DNA of 64,000 nucleotides from Candidatus Desulforudis audaxviator MP104C (GTDB lineage: Bacteria; Bacillota; Desulfotomaculia; Desulfotomaculales; Desulforudaceae): contig NC_010424.1 in NCBI RefSeq assembly GCF_000018425.1, positions 1,116,001 to 1,180,000 on the forward strand, read 5' to 3'. The position numbers and the translations under genes are program-made. The notes under the pieces are model-generated. The model ran no database searches and was not told the DNA's origin. It was given only the letters and a program-made list of their open reading frames with translations. This document shows, one piece after another, positions 34,533-43,832 of this stretch. Each line of letters starts with the position of its first letter. Within the stretch, counting starts at the first letter, position 1.

Positions 34533-35966
34533 GTGGCGGCGGTTTTGGAGTTGAACACGGGAGATGTGATGCGCAGGCTCCCCGCGGTGGATGAACTGCT
34601 GCGGGAGCCGGAGCTGGAGATGCTTCTGGCGGAACACCCCCGCGCGCTCGTGGTGGCTGCGGTCCGCGAAGTCTTGCAGCAGTGGCGGGAGACGGTGCGC
34701 GCGGAGCCGGAACGGGTGCCCGGCAGCCGAGAGGAGTTGGCGGCCGCGATCGTCCAAGAGGTAACGATAACCGTGCGCGCCAAGGCGCGTCCGGCCTTGC
34801 GGCGGGTAATTAACGCGACCGGTGTGGTGCTGCACACCAACCTGGGACGGGCGGTCCTTTCGGACAAGGCGCTGCGGGCGGTGCATGAGGCGGCCGCCCA
34901 TTATTCCAACCTGGAGTTCAACTTGGAGACCGGCAGGAGAGGTTCACGCTACGCACTGGTGGAGGATTTGCTGAAGCTTTTGACCGGGACCGAATCCTGC
35001 TTGGTGGTGAACAACAACGCCGCGGCCGTACTGCTCGCCCTGAGCACTCTGGCGGCGGGCCGGGAGGTTATCGTATCCCGGGGCCAGTTGGTGGAGATCG
35101 GCGGCTCCTTCCGAATCCCAGAGGTCATGAAACAGAGCGGGGCCCGTCTGGTGGAGGTCGGGGCCACGAACAAAACCCATCTTCGCGACTACCGGGACGC
35201 AATCACGTCTGAGACGGCGCTCCTATTACACGTACACGCGTCCAATTACCGGATCGTTGGTTTCACCCATGAGGTCGGCCTGGAGGAACTGGTCGCCCTG
35301 GGCCGGGAGCACGGGCTGCCGGTGATGTCCGACCTGGGCAGCGGTTTTCTGGTAGACTTAAGCCGGTTCGGTTATCCCTACGAACCGACGGTGCAGGAGA
35401 CCGCGGGCGCCGGGGTGGACGTGGTCACCTTCAGCGGGGATAAACTTTTGGGAGGGCCGCAGGCCGGAATCATCGTGGGCCGGCGCGAGGTTGTGGACCG
35501 GATGAAGAAGAACCCGCTCACCCGCGCGGTGCGGGTCGACAAGATGACCCTGGCGGCCCTGGAGGCGACGCTCCGGGAGTACCTGGACCCTGAGGGGGCC
35601 CTGGAACGGATCCCGACGCTCAGGATGCTCTCCGTCGGAGCCGTTGTGCTGGCGGAAAAGGCCCGGCGGCTGGCCGGACTCCTGGGGGCGGCCCTAGGGG
35701 ACCGGGCCGAAGTCGGGGTGGAGGAGGACTTTTCCCAGGTGGGCGGCGGCGCCCTGCCCACCGCCCAGCCGAAGACCGTCCTGGTGACCGTGCGGCCGAA
35801 AGCCCTGTCGTTGACCGAGTTGACGGCCCGGTTGCGCGCGGCGGACCCGGCGGTGGTGGGCCGGGTGCAGGAAGAGCGGCTCTGCCTTGATCCCCGGACC
35901 ATCGCCGAAGACGAATTTGTCCTGCTGACCGGCACGCTGGACCGGGTGCTGGGGGTGCCGCAATGA
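34533..35966 (+). CDS. selA: L-seryl-tRNA(Sec) selenium transferase
   Basis: 477 residues. This PLP enzyme turns seryl-tRNA(Sec) into selenocysteyl-tRNA(Sec). [20 protein letters not shown] is the family hallmark, and the PLP lysine is in [16 protein letters not shown] (about residue 299). GTG 34533 is accepted with reserve; a TTG at 34545 is also possible behind GGGAGG. The stop overlaps the selB start by four bases, so the two are coupled. tRNA-Sec and selD were not found in this window. Confidence 0.96.
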
Positions 35967-37870
35967 ATTACCTGGTCATCGGGACGGCGGGTCACGTCGA
36001 CCACGGGAAGACCCAGCTCATCAAGGCGCTCACCGGGATCGACACCGACCGCCTCCGGGAAGAGAAGGAGCGCGGGATTTCGATCGAACTGGGTTTCGCC
36101 TACATGGACCTCCCGGACGGGAGACGGGCCGGAATTGTGGACGTGCCCGGCCATGAACGTTTTGTAAAACAAATGTTGGCGGGGATCAGCGGGATCGACC
36201 TGGTACTGCTGGTAATCGCCGCCGACGAGGGAGTGATGCCCCAGACCCGCGAGCACATGGATATCATTCAGCTTCTGGACATCGAGCGCGGCATCGTGGT
36301 CCTGAACAAGGTCGACCTGGTGGAACCCGACTGGCTGGAACTGGTGGAGGAAGATGTGCGCGCCTTTCTGGCCGGCAGCGTGCTGGAGGACGCGCCGGTG
36401 CTAAGGGTGTCGGCAGTAACCGGGGAGGGGTTGCCCGCACTCCGGGAAACCATCGGCATGCTGACGGCCGGGCTCCGAGAGCGGACCGGGGCGGGCCCGG
36501 CGCGCCTGCCGATCGACCGGGTCTTTTCGATCACCGGTTTCGGCACGGTGGTCACGGGGACCCTGGTTTCCGGTTCTCTGAAACTAGGGGACCCGGTCGA
36601 GGTGCTGCCGCCGCGGCTGGTTTCCCGGGTGCGCACGCTCCAGGTGCACAATCAGAAGGTGCAGAAGGCCGGTCCCGGGCAGCGCGTGGCGGTGAACCTG
36701 GTCGGCCTGGAGACCCAGGAAATCAACCGGGGGGACGTGCTGGCTTCGGCCGGTTTCTTCAAGCCTACTCGCCGCCTGGACGTGCGGCTGTTTCTGCTGG
36801 GGAATACGCCCCGTCCCCTCAAAAACCGGGCTCGGGTGCGGTTCCACCTAGGTGCAGCCGAGATCCTGAGCCGGGTGCTGCTCTTGGACCGGGACGAGTT
36901 GGCGCCCGGGGAGGAGTGCTACGCACAGGTGATCCTGGAGGCGGAGTCTGTCGCCGAGCGGGGGGATCGATTCGTGATCCGCTCCTACTCTCCGATGCGC
37001 ACCATCGGCGGCGGGCGGGTAATTGACGCCAACCCCCCGCGGCACAAGCGGAACCAGCCGCAGGTGCTGGATCGGCTGGCCACCCTGGAAAAAGGGAATC
37101 CGGGCGAGTTGATCAGCCAGTTCCTGCAGGGCGGTCCCGCACCCCTGAACGAGAACGAAGTCGCCCAGGGCACAGGGCTCGAGCCGGATACGGTCGCGGC
37201 GGTGTGCCGGGAACTGGAGGCGGGTGGTGCCTTGCGCCGGCTGCCCGGCGGGGGATTATTGGCCCACACGGACGACTACCGGCGCTGGGAGCGGGCGGTG
37301 ATCGGAATACTCAAGGATTATCACGGGCGATACCCGCTGCGGGAGGGCCACCCCCGGGAGGAACTCCGTTCCCGGGCGTTCACCGGGTTTGCCACGGCCA
37401 GGTTCCAAGACTTTCTGCAGGCCCTGGAGGCCGACGGAGTGGTGACCCTCTACCCCCAGAGCGTCGCCCTCAGAGAGTTCGCCGGGCGGGAGTTGCCGGA
37501 GAAAGCCAGGAAAACGCTGGCGGAGATGGAAGGCCTGTTCCGCGTCGGCGGGATGCAGCCGCCGACCACGGCGCAGGTCCTGGAGAAACTGGGGCTCCCG
37601 GAACCGGAGGGCCAGGAATATTTGCACCACCTGATCCGCGCGGGAACGCTGGTCAAGATCGACAATGAGTGGTGTTTTCACGTGGAGGCGGTGGAGGAGG
37701 CCAGAAGGCGGATCGGGGATTACCTGGCCGAACACGAGGGCCTCTCTGTCGGGGAGGCGCGGAATCTCCTGGGGACATCCCGCCGGTACACTCTGCCGCT
37801 CCTGGAGCATTTTGACCGGGTGCGGTACACCAAGCGGCTTGGGGATCTGCGGGTGCTGGTTAGAAAGTAA
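35963..37870 (+). CDS. selB: Selenocysteine-specific elongation factor
   Basis: 635 residues. It is the EF-Tu-like GTPase that brings selenocysteyl-tRNA to UGA codons by binding the SECIS hairpin. G-motifs are [25 protein letters not shown] and NKVD. Domains II and III follow (about 175-345), and the C-terminal half (about 380-635) has repeated winged-helix units that bind SECIS RNA. The full length, including the winged helices, implies working UGA recoding in this genome. The following 165 bases (37871-38035) contain a GC-rich direct repeat but no gene. Confidence 0.97.
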
Positions 37871-38035
37871 GGGCGCCCCGGCGGGCGCCCCGTGTGCTCT
37901 CCGTTATGACTACTGCTGCTCCCGCCCTTCCACGACTTCATGCAGTTTATGTCCGACGGTAATTTGCAGGGTGCCTCCTTGTTTCGGATTGGATTTGTAG
38001 ATACATTGCCCGGTAAGGAGCCGATTTATTTAACG

Positions 38036-38449
38036 ATGAATGCGGAATCAATCAGGCGGGTCGAGGCGTGCGCCGGTACAGGGCGGCACGTGGTGCGCGC
38101 CGCGGCCACCGTCACCCCGGACGGGGTGATCGTGGAGCTTCTGGGCGGTGAGCGCCCCCACGTCGGGGCGGTGGCCCTCGGCATGCCGCGCCCGAGCCTG
38201 GAGGACCCTTCGCGAGTCAGCAGCAACGTGGCGGTCGTGCCGGTACTGGGTCACAAGGATGACGAGGTAGCCCGGCCGGCCGCCGCCCGAGCGGCCCAGG
38301 AACTGAACCGGATCGTGGTGGTGGTCGCTGGGCTGCACGTGGACCGGGCGGGACCGGACGATATCAAGCTGCTGGTTAAGAATGCCGGAACGGCCCTGGA
38401 CAGACTCATCGAATTGGTAAGACAAGCCTCCGGAGGCAGCGCGTGCTAA
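38036..38449 (+). CDS. LpdD-like domain protein (prenylated-flavin chaperone-like)
   Basis: 137 residues from ATG 38036. The core PHVGAVALGMPRPSLED, VVPVLGHKDDEVARPAAARA and VVVAGLHVDRAGPDDIKLLV matches my recollection of the LpdD family. Its members accompany UbiD-type decarboxylases and are thought to help load prenylated FMN. No UbiD or UbiX gene lies nearby, so the partner is unknown. An in-frame ATG at 37940 would add 32 residues that do not resemble the family; a distant AAGGAG is the only ribosome-like site for either start. Confidence 0.55.
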   Translation: MNAESIRRVEACAGTGRHVVRAAATVTPDGVIVELLGGERPHVGAVALGMPRPSLEDPSRVSSNVAVVPVLGHKDDEVARPAAARAAQELNRIVVVVAGLHVDRAGPDDIKLLVKNAGTALDRLIELVRQASGGSAC

Positions 38450-38661
38450 GGTTTTCCAATATTTACGGTCTGGAAAACGGAAGAAAATCAGGTATAATGG
38501 CGTAAAACAGCCGAATCGCTGGTTAATCAGGCTAGGACGGGAAAACTTGGGTTCCGGCAGACAGGAGCGGGAGGTGGTGGAAAACAAGGGACCGGCAGCC
38601 CAAGCCGGTACCGGTTTATAAGCCTTTGAGACCGGAGACGGCTGGCATCAGGGAGGTAATG

Positions 38662-39576
38662 ATGCTACAACGCCTGATACGTGCGACCCTATGCACCTGC
38701 CTTTTTGTCCTCTTTTCCGCCGGTACCGCCTTTGCGGCCGCGCACACGGTGGCTCCGGGTGAATCTCTGTTCAAGATCGCCCAGCGTTACGGCGTTTCCA
38801 CGGCGGATTTGATCGCCGCCAACGGTCTCGGAAACCGGACCGAGATCCACCCGGGGCAGACTCTGACCATTCCGGGGAAAAACACCTACACCGTGCGCCC
38901 CGGAGACTCTCTATTCAAGGTCGCCCAGCGTTTTGGTGTCACGGTGCAGGCGCTGAGGACGGCCAATGGCCTTGGAAACCTGACCACGATATACCCCGGG
39001 CAGGTGCTCAACATTCCAATTGCCTCCGGCACTTACGTGGTGCGCCCCGGAGACTCCCTCTTCAAGATCGCTTCACGTTACGGAACCGACTACCGCGAAC
39101 TCATGCGTCTAAACGGTCTTGCCAAAGCCGAGATATATCCCGGACAGACCCTGCGGGTTCCGGCCGGGGGGTTTCCGGCGGCTGTGGCGCGCAGCCGGTG
39201 GTCGGTGTCGTCCCGGGATTTTGACCTGTTGGCCCGGTTGATCACCTCCGAGGCGGACTGCCAGCCGTTTCTGGTAAAAGTCGCAGTCGGCGCCGTGGTG
39301 CTGAACCGGGTGAAGTCTCACCTTTTCCCCAATACAATCGCCGACGTGATATACGACCGGTCCAACGGCAAGTACCAGTTCGAACCGGTCTTGAACGGGT
39401 TCATCAACCGCCCGGCCACCCCCGAATCGGTGCGGGCGGCCCAGGCGGCGCTGGACGGACACGACCCCTCCTGGGGGGCGCTCTTCTTCTTCGAACCCTG
39501 GGTGACCAACCGCTTCCTGCACGCCCTGCCGGTAGCTCGGGACCTCGGAGCCTTCCGCTTCTGCTACGCGCGCTAG
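38662..39576 (+). CDS. LysM-repeat cell wall hydrolase (SleB-like)
   Basis: 304 residues. There is a signal peptide (about 1-26, ending GTAFAAA) and three LysM peptidoglycan-binding repeats (about 28-70, 75-120, 125-167, each with PGESLFKIAQRYG-like cores). A C-terminal hydrolase_2 domain follows (LLARLITSEADCQPFLVKVA, AVVLNRVKS) with the catalytic Glu in the SEA segment. The architecture resembles SleB/CwlJ cortex-lytic enzymes and YkvT, so a role in spore germination or wall turnover is likely. ATG 38662 is preferred because GGGAGG lies 5 bases upstream. Confidence 0.9.
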   Translation: MLQRLIRATLCTCLFVLFSAGTAFAAAHTVAPGESLFKIAQRYGVSTADLIAANGLGNRTEIHPGQTLTIPGKNTYTVRPGDSLFKVAQRFGVTVQALRTANGLGNLTTIYPGQVLNIPIASGTYVVRPGDSLFKIASRYGTDYRELMRLNGLAKAEIYPGQTLRVPAGGFPAAVARSRWSVSSRDFDLLARLITSEADCQPFLVKVAVGAVVLNRVKSHLFPNTIADVIYDRSNGKYQFEPVLNGFINRPATPESVRAAQAALDGHDPSWGALFFFEPWVTNRFLHALPVARDLGAFRFCYAR

Positions 39577-39599
39577 ATGCCGGTGAAAATCCTTGTTCG

Positions 39600-39626
39600 C
39601 CGGACCCGTTGGGGTCCGGTTTTTTT
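39600..39626 (+). terminator. Terminator after the LysM hydrolase
   Basis: CCGGACCC, loop GTTG, GGGTCCGG and seven T (39620-39626). A textbook intrinsic terminator. Confidence 0.95.
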
Positions 39627-39627
39627 A

Positions 39628-39957
39628 TGTCCGGGCAAAGACAAGGTTGGGAAAGCGGCGTTCATCACCTTTCTGACGAACATAACTCCCGACTGTGACT
39701 GCTGCAGCTTCAGCGACGCTCCGATCGTCGGCGATAGCGGCATTCTGGCCTCCCTGGATCCGATCGCGCTGGACCAAGCCTGCGTGGATCTGGTGAACGC
39801 CGAGCCAGGCATAAGTGCTTCCCGTTTGGCGGGAAATGAGGACAACCCCGACAAATTCCGAGCGCTCTTTCACCATATCGACTGGACCCGGCAGTTGGCT
39901 TACGGGGAGCAGTTGGGATTCGGCACCCGCGATTACAGGCTGGTAAAGCTCCGGTGA
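39628..39957 (+). pseudogene. 3' fragment of a DUF362 protein gene
   Basis: The frame encodes KVGKAAFITFLTNITPDCDC and later GILASLDPIALDQACVDLVN and FRALFHHIDWTRQLAYGEQL, which is the C-terminal third of DUF362 Fe-S proteins (normally around 370 residues). The upstream two thirds are missing, and the fragment begins directly behind the terminator of the preceding gene with no start codon or ribosome site of its own. It is a decayed remnant, probably left by a deletion. Confidence 0.8.
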
Positions 39958-39987
39958 TAATCAAACCATTTTTGGTCGGGAAAACGC

Positions 39988-40016
39988 TTGACTTGCTTGA
40001 AGCAAAAAGATAGAAT
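39988..40016 (+). promoter_or_regulatory. Sigma-A promoter of the ech operon
   Basis: TTGACT (39988-39993), exact 17-base spacer, TAGAAT (40011-40016), giving a leader of about 140 AT-rich bases. Confidence 0.75.
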
Positions 40017-40107
40017 ATTTTCACTATAGAAAAATGGCTTGGCCGCAAATGTAACATAATTTACGATCTCTATACCCAGCAAGAAAATCGCACGAACTTT
40101 TTTATTT

Positions 40108-40140
40108 TTTTCATAATTAACTTATTGATTATTATGAAAA
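40108..40140 (+). promoter_or_regulatory. AT-rich 10-bp palindrome in the ech leader
   Basis: TTTTCATAAT (40108-40117) and ATTATGAAAA (40131-40140) are perfect inverted repeats around 13 bases, ending 23 bases before the echA start. It could be an operator for a dimeric regulator or an RNA hairpin near the ribosome site. The surrounding base composition is strikingly AT-rich for this genome. Confidence 0.5.
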
Positions 40141-40163
40141 TTTGGGTGGGGGGTAATAACTAG

Positions 40164-42125
40164 ATGTCTGGCGAGAGTCTGGTCGCCATTCTTATCCTAC
40201 TTCCGGTAGCAACGGCCGCTGCAAGCCTGGTGATCAAGGATGAGCGGTTGCGGCGGTCCCTGATTATCCTACCATCCGGTGCCTTGATCGCCGCCTCGGC
40301 ATTGCTCCTGGCTCAGGTCCTGCAAAACGGACCGTTGACTTTCACCCCCTCTGGATACTGGGACACACTCATTCTGATTATTGAACTTGCCGTGCTGGTG
40401 TATTTCGTCTACGTCGGCGTGGCGCGCAAACACCTGTTGGTGTTGGGGCTGGGGGCAGCGCAGCTGTTGTTGTTCGGCCTCTTCAAGTTCGCCTGGCTGC
40501 CGTCCGGATATAAGGTCCAGCCGGCGTTTCACGTTGACCTCCTGGCGGTCGTGATGTGCCTGGTGATCTCGGTGGTCGGCAGCCTGATCGTGATGTACGC
40601 CCTGAACTACATGCACAACCACGAGCACCATTTGAAGCTCGGCGCCACCAGGCAGCACATTTTCTTCTTCTTCCTGGTCGGCTTCCTGGGCGCGATGAAC
40701 GGAGTTGTATTCGCCAACAGTCTGTTATGGTTGTTCCTCTTCTGGGAGCTGACCACGCTTTGCTGCTACCACCTCATCCGGCACGATCTCACCGGTGAAG
40801 CGGAACAGTCCGCCCTGCGCGCGCTCTGGATGAACCTGGTGGGCGGCTTGGCGCTGGTGACCGGGATGAGCCTCGCGTACCAGGCATCCGGGACGCTCTC
40901 GCTCCTCGACCTGACCGGATTCGGCACCGTGGCTCCGGTCATGCTCCTGCCACTGGCCCTCTTTTGTTTCGCCGGCTTCACGAAGGCGGCGCAGGTCCCC
41001 TTCCAGAGTTGGCTTCTAGGGGCAATGGTGGCGCCGACCCCGGTCTCCGCGCTGCTGCACTCCAGCACCATGGTTAAGGCGGGGGTCTACCTGGTGCTCC
41101 GACTGGCGCCGGGCTACGAAGGGACCTACCTCTCGGCCGGCATCGCCGTGTTCGGGGCGTTTGTTTTTATGATCACCTCGATCCTGGCCATCAGCCAGAA
41201 CGTTTCCAAGCGGGTGCTGGCCTATTCGACCATCTCCAGCCTGGGGCTGATCATCTGTTGTGCCGGAATCAATACCGGTCTGGCCATCGCCGCGGCCATC
41301 GCCCTGATCATTTACCACGCGGTGGTCAAGGGGGTCTTGTTCCTGGCTGTGGGTATTATGGAACAGAGCATCCACAGCCGGGACATCGAGGATATGGAGG
41401 GACTGGTTACCCGGTTGCCGGCCGTGGCGGGGATGGCGATCATGGGGATGGTCGTGATGCTGTTCGTGCCATTCGGGGTGCTGTTCGCTAAGTGGGCCGG
41501 CATCCAGGCGGCGGCCACCGCGCCTACGGGCTGGTTTTCGCTGGTGGTGACCTTCCTGGTGATCGGCAGCGCGGCCGGGGTTGTCTTCTGGTGCCGGTGG
41601 ATCGGCCGGCTGATGAGCCACGTGGCCACCAGGGAAGGTGATCCACAAACCGCACCGGCGGAGGCGGAACCGCGGGGGTCGCTTTCCTACCTGGTTGTGG
41701 CCGCCCTGCTAGCGGGCGGGGTGATTCTTAGTGTACTGGCGGCGCCCCTGGTGTCGTACCTCATAAATCCGGCCGGGGCGGCCATGGGCTACAGCCCGGC
41801 ACTGGATACGGCGGGAGGGCACCTGAAAACGGCTTTTGGCTTTTTCACTCCGTGGGTGTTGTTTATTGTCATCGGAGCGGCACTCCTTTTACCGGCGCTC
41901 CTGGTCCGGGTGCAGGCCGAGGATATCCGGCCGGTGTACCTGTGCGGCGAGCACCAGGCGGTGGCTGAGAGGCCGGTGTTCGTATCGTTGGGGGACCAGG
42001 CGGTGCCCATCGAGACCGGAGGGTTTTACTGGGGCCGGGTGTTCGGGGAGCGGAGCCTGAACGCGTGGGTGAACGGAGCGGGAATTGTGCTCCTGGCCGC
42101 CTTGTTTGTGGGGGTGATCGTGTGA
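40164..42125 (+). CDS. echA: Ech-type hydrogenase subunit A (NuoL-like ion-translocating subunit)
   Basis: 653 residues with about 16 membrane segments, homologous to the proton/sodium-translocating NuoL/MrpA subunits. The central antiporter domain has NSLLWLFLFWELTTLCCYHL (glutamate in helix 5), FCFAGFTKAAQVPFQSWLLG and APTPVSALLHSSTMVKAGVY with the pump lysines. In the Ech complex this subunit is thought to couple ferredoxin-driven H2 formation to ion export. It is the first gene of six in the order echA-F. GGGGGG lies about 10 bases before the ATG. Confidence 0.93.
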   Translation: MSGESLVAILILLPVATAAASLVIKDERLRRSLIILPSGALIAASALLLAQVLQNGPLTFTPSGYWDTLILIIELAVLVYFVYVGVARKHLLVLGLGAAQLLLFGLFKFAWLPSGYKVQPAFHVDLLAVVMCLVISVVGSLIVMYALNYMHNHEHHLKLGATRQHIFFFFLVGFLGAMNGVVFANSLLWLFLFWELTTLCCYHLIRHDLTGEAEQSALRALWMNLVGGLALVTGMSLAYQASGTLSLLDLTGFGTVAPVMLLPLALFCFAGFTKAAQVPFQSWLLGAMVAPTPVSALLHSSTMVKAGVYLVLRLAPGYEGTYLSAGIAVFGAFVFMITSILAISQNVSKRVLAYSTISSLGLIICCAGINTGLAIAAAIALIIYHAVVKGVLFLAVGIMEQSIHSRDIEDMEGLVTRLPAVAGMAIMGMVVMLFVPFGVLFAKWAGIQAAATAPTGWFSLVVTFLVIGSAAGVVFWCRWIGRLMSHVATREGDPQTAPAEAEPRGSLSYLVVAALLAGGVILSVLAAPLVSYLINPAGAAMGYSPALDTAGGHLKTAFGFFTPWVLFIVIGAALLLPALLVRVQAEDIRPVYLCGEHQAVAERPVFVSLGDQAVPIETGGFYWGRVFGERSLNAWVNGAGIVLLAALFVGVIV

Positions 42126-42994
42126 GCCTGACGGAACTATTGGTCGGCCTTGCCGCCCTGGTGTTGGCGCCATTTGTCGGCGGTTTCCTGCGCGGGGTCG
42201 ACCGGAGGATCACCGCCCGGATGCAGGGCCGGATCGGCCCGCCGGTACGGCAGCAGTTTTACGACTTTCTGAAGCTCTGGGGCAAGGCGCCTTCGGTGCC
42301 GAACAAGGCGTCGGTGGTGTGGGTCTGGGGTTATCTCCTGCTGACCATGGTCACCGTGTTTATGCTGTTCGCCGGCCAGGACCTGTTGATCATCTTTTTC
42401 GTGTTGGCGTTCGCCGCCGCTTGCCTGGCGTTCGGAGCTTACAGCGTGCGTTCGCCTTACGCGCACATTGGGGCGCACCGAGAGCTCTTGCAGATGTTGT
42501 CTTACGAACCGATCCTGCTTCTGGCAGTCGTGGCCATCTTTCTCCAGACCGGCACCTTCATGGTTTCGGGGGTGCTCGAGTACGACCAGCCGCTCCTTTT
42601 GACGTTGCCGCTGGCGTTCGCGGCCGTTTTGATCGCTCTGGGCATCAAACTCCGCAAGTCACCGTTCGACATCTCGGCCTCGGAGCACGCGCATCAAGAA
42701 CTGGTGCGGGGGGTGTACACCGAGTATTCGGGCCGGACCCTGGCCGTCATTGAACTGGCCCACTGGTACGAACTGGTGCTGATCCTGGCCTTTGTGGCCC
42801 TCTTCTGGGCCCAGCCGCTTTGGGTGGGAGTGCTCCTGGCACTCGGCGCCTACTTCCTAGAGTTCGTGGTTGATAACATCGCCGCCCGCCTCCGTTGGAC
42901 CTGGATGTTGTCCATCAGTTGGGGTATTGGAGTAGGGCTTGTCCTGCTGAACATCGTCCTCATCCAGTTCGTGTTCAGCGGTGCAAGGGTGTAA
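42122..42994 (+). CDS. echB: Ech-type hydrogenase subunit B (NuoH-like membrane subunit)
   Basis: 290 residues with about eight membrane segments. It is homologous to NuoH/HycD, the membrane anchor next to the hydrophilic arm. RRITARMQGRIGPPVRQQFY and SPFDISASEHAHQELVRGVY (the conserved acidic loop) are typical. GTG 42122 overlaps the echA stop by four bases (GTGA), so translation is coupled. Confidence 0.94.
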   Translation: MSLTELLVGLAALVLAPFVGGFLRGVDRRITARMQGRIGPPVRQQFYDFLKLWGKAPSVPNKASVVWVWGYLLLTMVTVFMLFAGQDLLIIFFVLAFAAACLAFGAYSVRSPYAHIGAHRELLQMLSYEPILLLAVVAIFLQTGTFMVSGVLEYDQPLLLTLPLAFAAVLIALGIKLRKSPFDISASEHAHQELVRGVYTEYSGRTLAVIELAHWYELVLILAFVALFWAQPLWVGVLLALGAYFLEFVVDNIAARLRWTWMLSISWGIGVGLVLLNIVLIQFVFSGARV

Positions 42995-43017
42995 GCAACA
43001 AGGAGGAGTCGCAAACG

Positions 43018-43443
43018 GTGGGATTGATCAACAAAGCCCGTGTGAAGTCACCTTGGATCGTGCATTACTGCGCCGGCAGTTGCAACGGTTGCGATATTGA
43101 GATCCTGGCCTGTTTGACGCCGTATTATGACGTTGAGCGGTTCGGCATATTGAATATCGGCAACCCTAAGCACGCCGACCTGCTGGTGGTGACCGGGCCG
43201 GCGAACATGCGCTGCTCCCGGGTACTGAAAAACCTTTACGATCAAATGCCGGAGCCGAAACTGGTAATGGCGGTTGGGGCGTGTGCGGCCACGGGAGGCG
43301 TGTTCCACAACTGCTACAACATCCTGGGCGGTATCGACCGGGTGATCCCGGTGGACGTCTACGTCCCGGGGTGTGCGGCCCGGCCGGAAGCCATTATCGA
43401 TGGCGTGGTGCTGGCGCTGGATAAGCTAAGTAACATCAAGTAG
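43018..43443 (+). CDS. echC: Ech-type hydrogenase small subunit (NuoB-like)
   Basis: 141 residues. It carries the proximal [4Fe-4S] cluster next to the NiFe site. Cluster ligands are seen in CAGSCNGCD (N-terminal), GPANMRCSR, GACAATGG and VPGCAARPEAI. The short length without extra clusters is normal for group 4 enzymes. GTG 43018 follows AAGGAGGAG. Confidence 0.95.
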   Translation: MGLINKARVKSPWIVHYCAGSCNGCDIEILACLTPYYDVERFGILNIGNPKHADLLVVTGPANMRCSRVLKNLYDQMPEPKLVMAVGACAATGGVFHNCYNILGGIDRVIPVDVYVPGCAARPEAIIDGVVLALDKLSNIK

Positions 43444-43461
43444 ACGGTGGTGAAGTCGTTT

Positions 43462-43824
43462 ATGGACACGATCACGGTCGGCAAGGCCGAACTGGGCTTC
43501 GCGGTGCAGCGGCTGTTGGATGAAAACAGCCGGTTGGTCACGGCGGTGTGTCTGGACCAGGAAGAGCACTTCGTGGTGAAATACTTCTTCCACAAGGATC
43601 CGGATCTCGTGTGCCTCGCGGTCAAGGTCGGCAAGGACGAGGAGTTGCCCGGTATCTCCGGCCTGCACTTGAACGCGGCGCTGATCGAGAACGAGATGAA
43701 GGAGTTCTTCGGAATCAACATCACCGGTATCGCCCTGGATTTCGGGGGCCGGCTGCTCCTGTGCGAGGATAGCCCCCGGGCGCCGCTATTGAAGACCCAA
43801 CCCGAGACTCAGACGGAGGGATAG
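43462..43824 (+). CDS. echD: Ech-type hydrogenase subunit D (NuoC-like)
   Basis: 120 residues, homologous to NuoC and the N-terminal part of HycE. LHLNAALIENEMKEFFGI and ALDFGGRLLL are the family features. It is a structural subunit without cofactors. ATG 43462 is used; in-frame GTG codons at 43447 and 43450 are possible alternatives without a better ribosome site. Confidence 0.9.
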   Translation: MDTITVGKAELGFAVQRLLDENSRLVTAVCLDQEEHFVVKYFFHKDPDLVCLAVKVGKDEELPGISGLHLNAALIENEMKEFFGINITGIALDFGGRLLLCEDSPRAPLLKTQPETQTEG

Positions 43825-43832
43825 ACAAACCT

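Noticed and set aside
37872-37892. GGGCGCCC repeats after selB as tRNA-Sec
   Set aside because: No tRNA fold or TCA anticodon arm could be built; it is only a short GC palindrome repeat.
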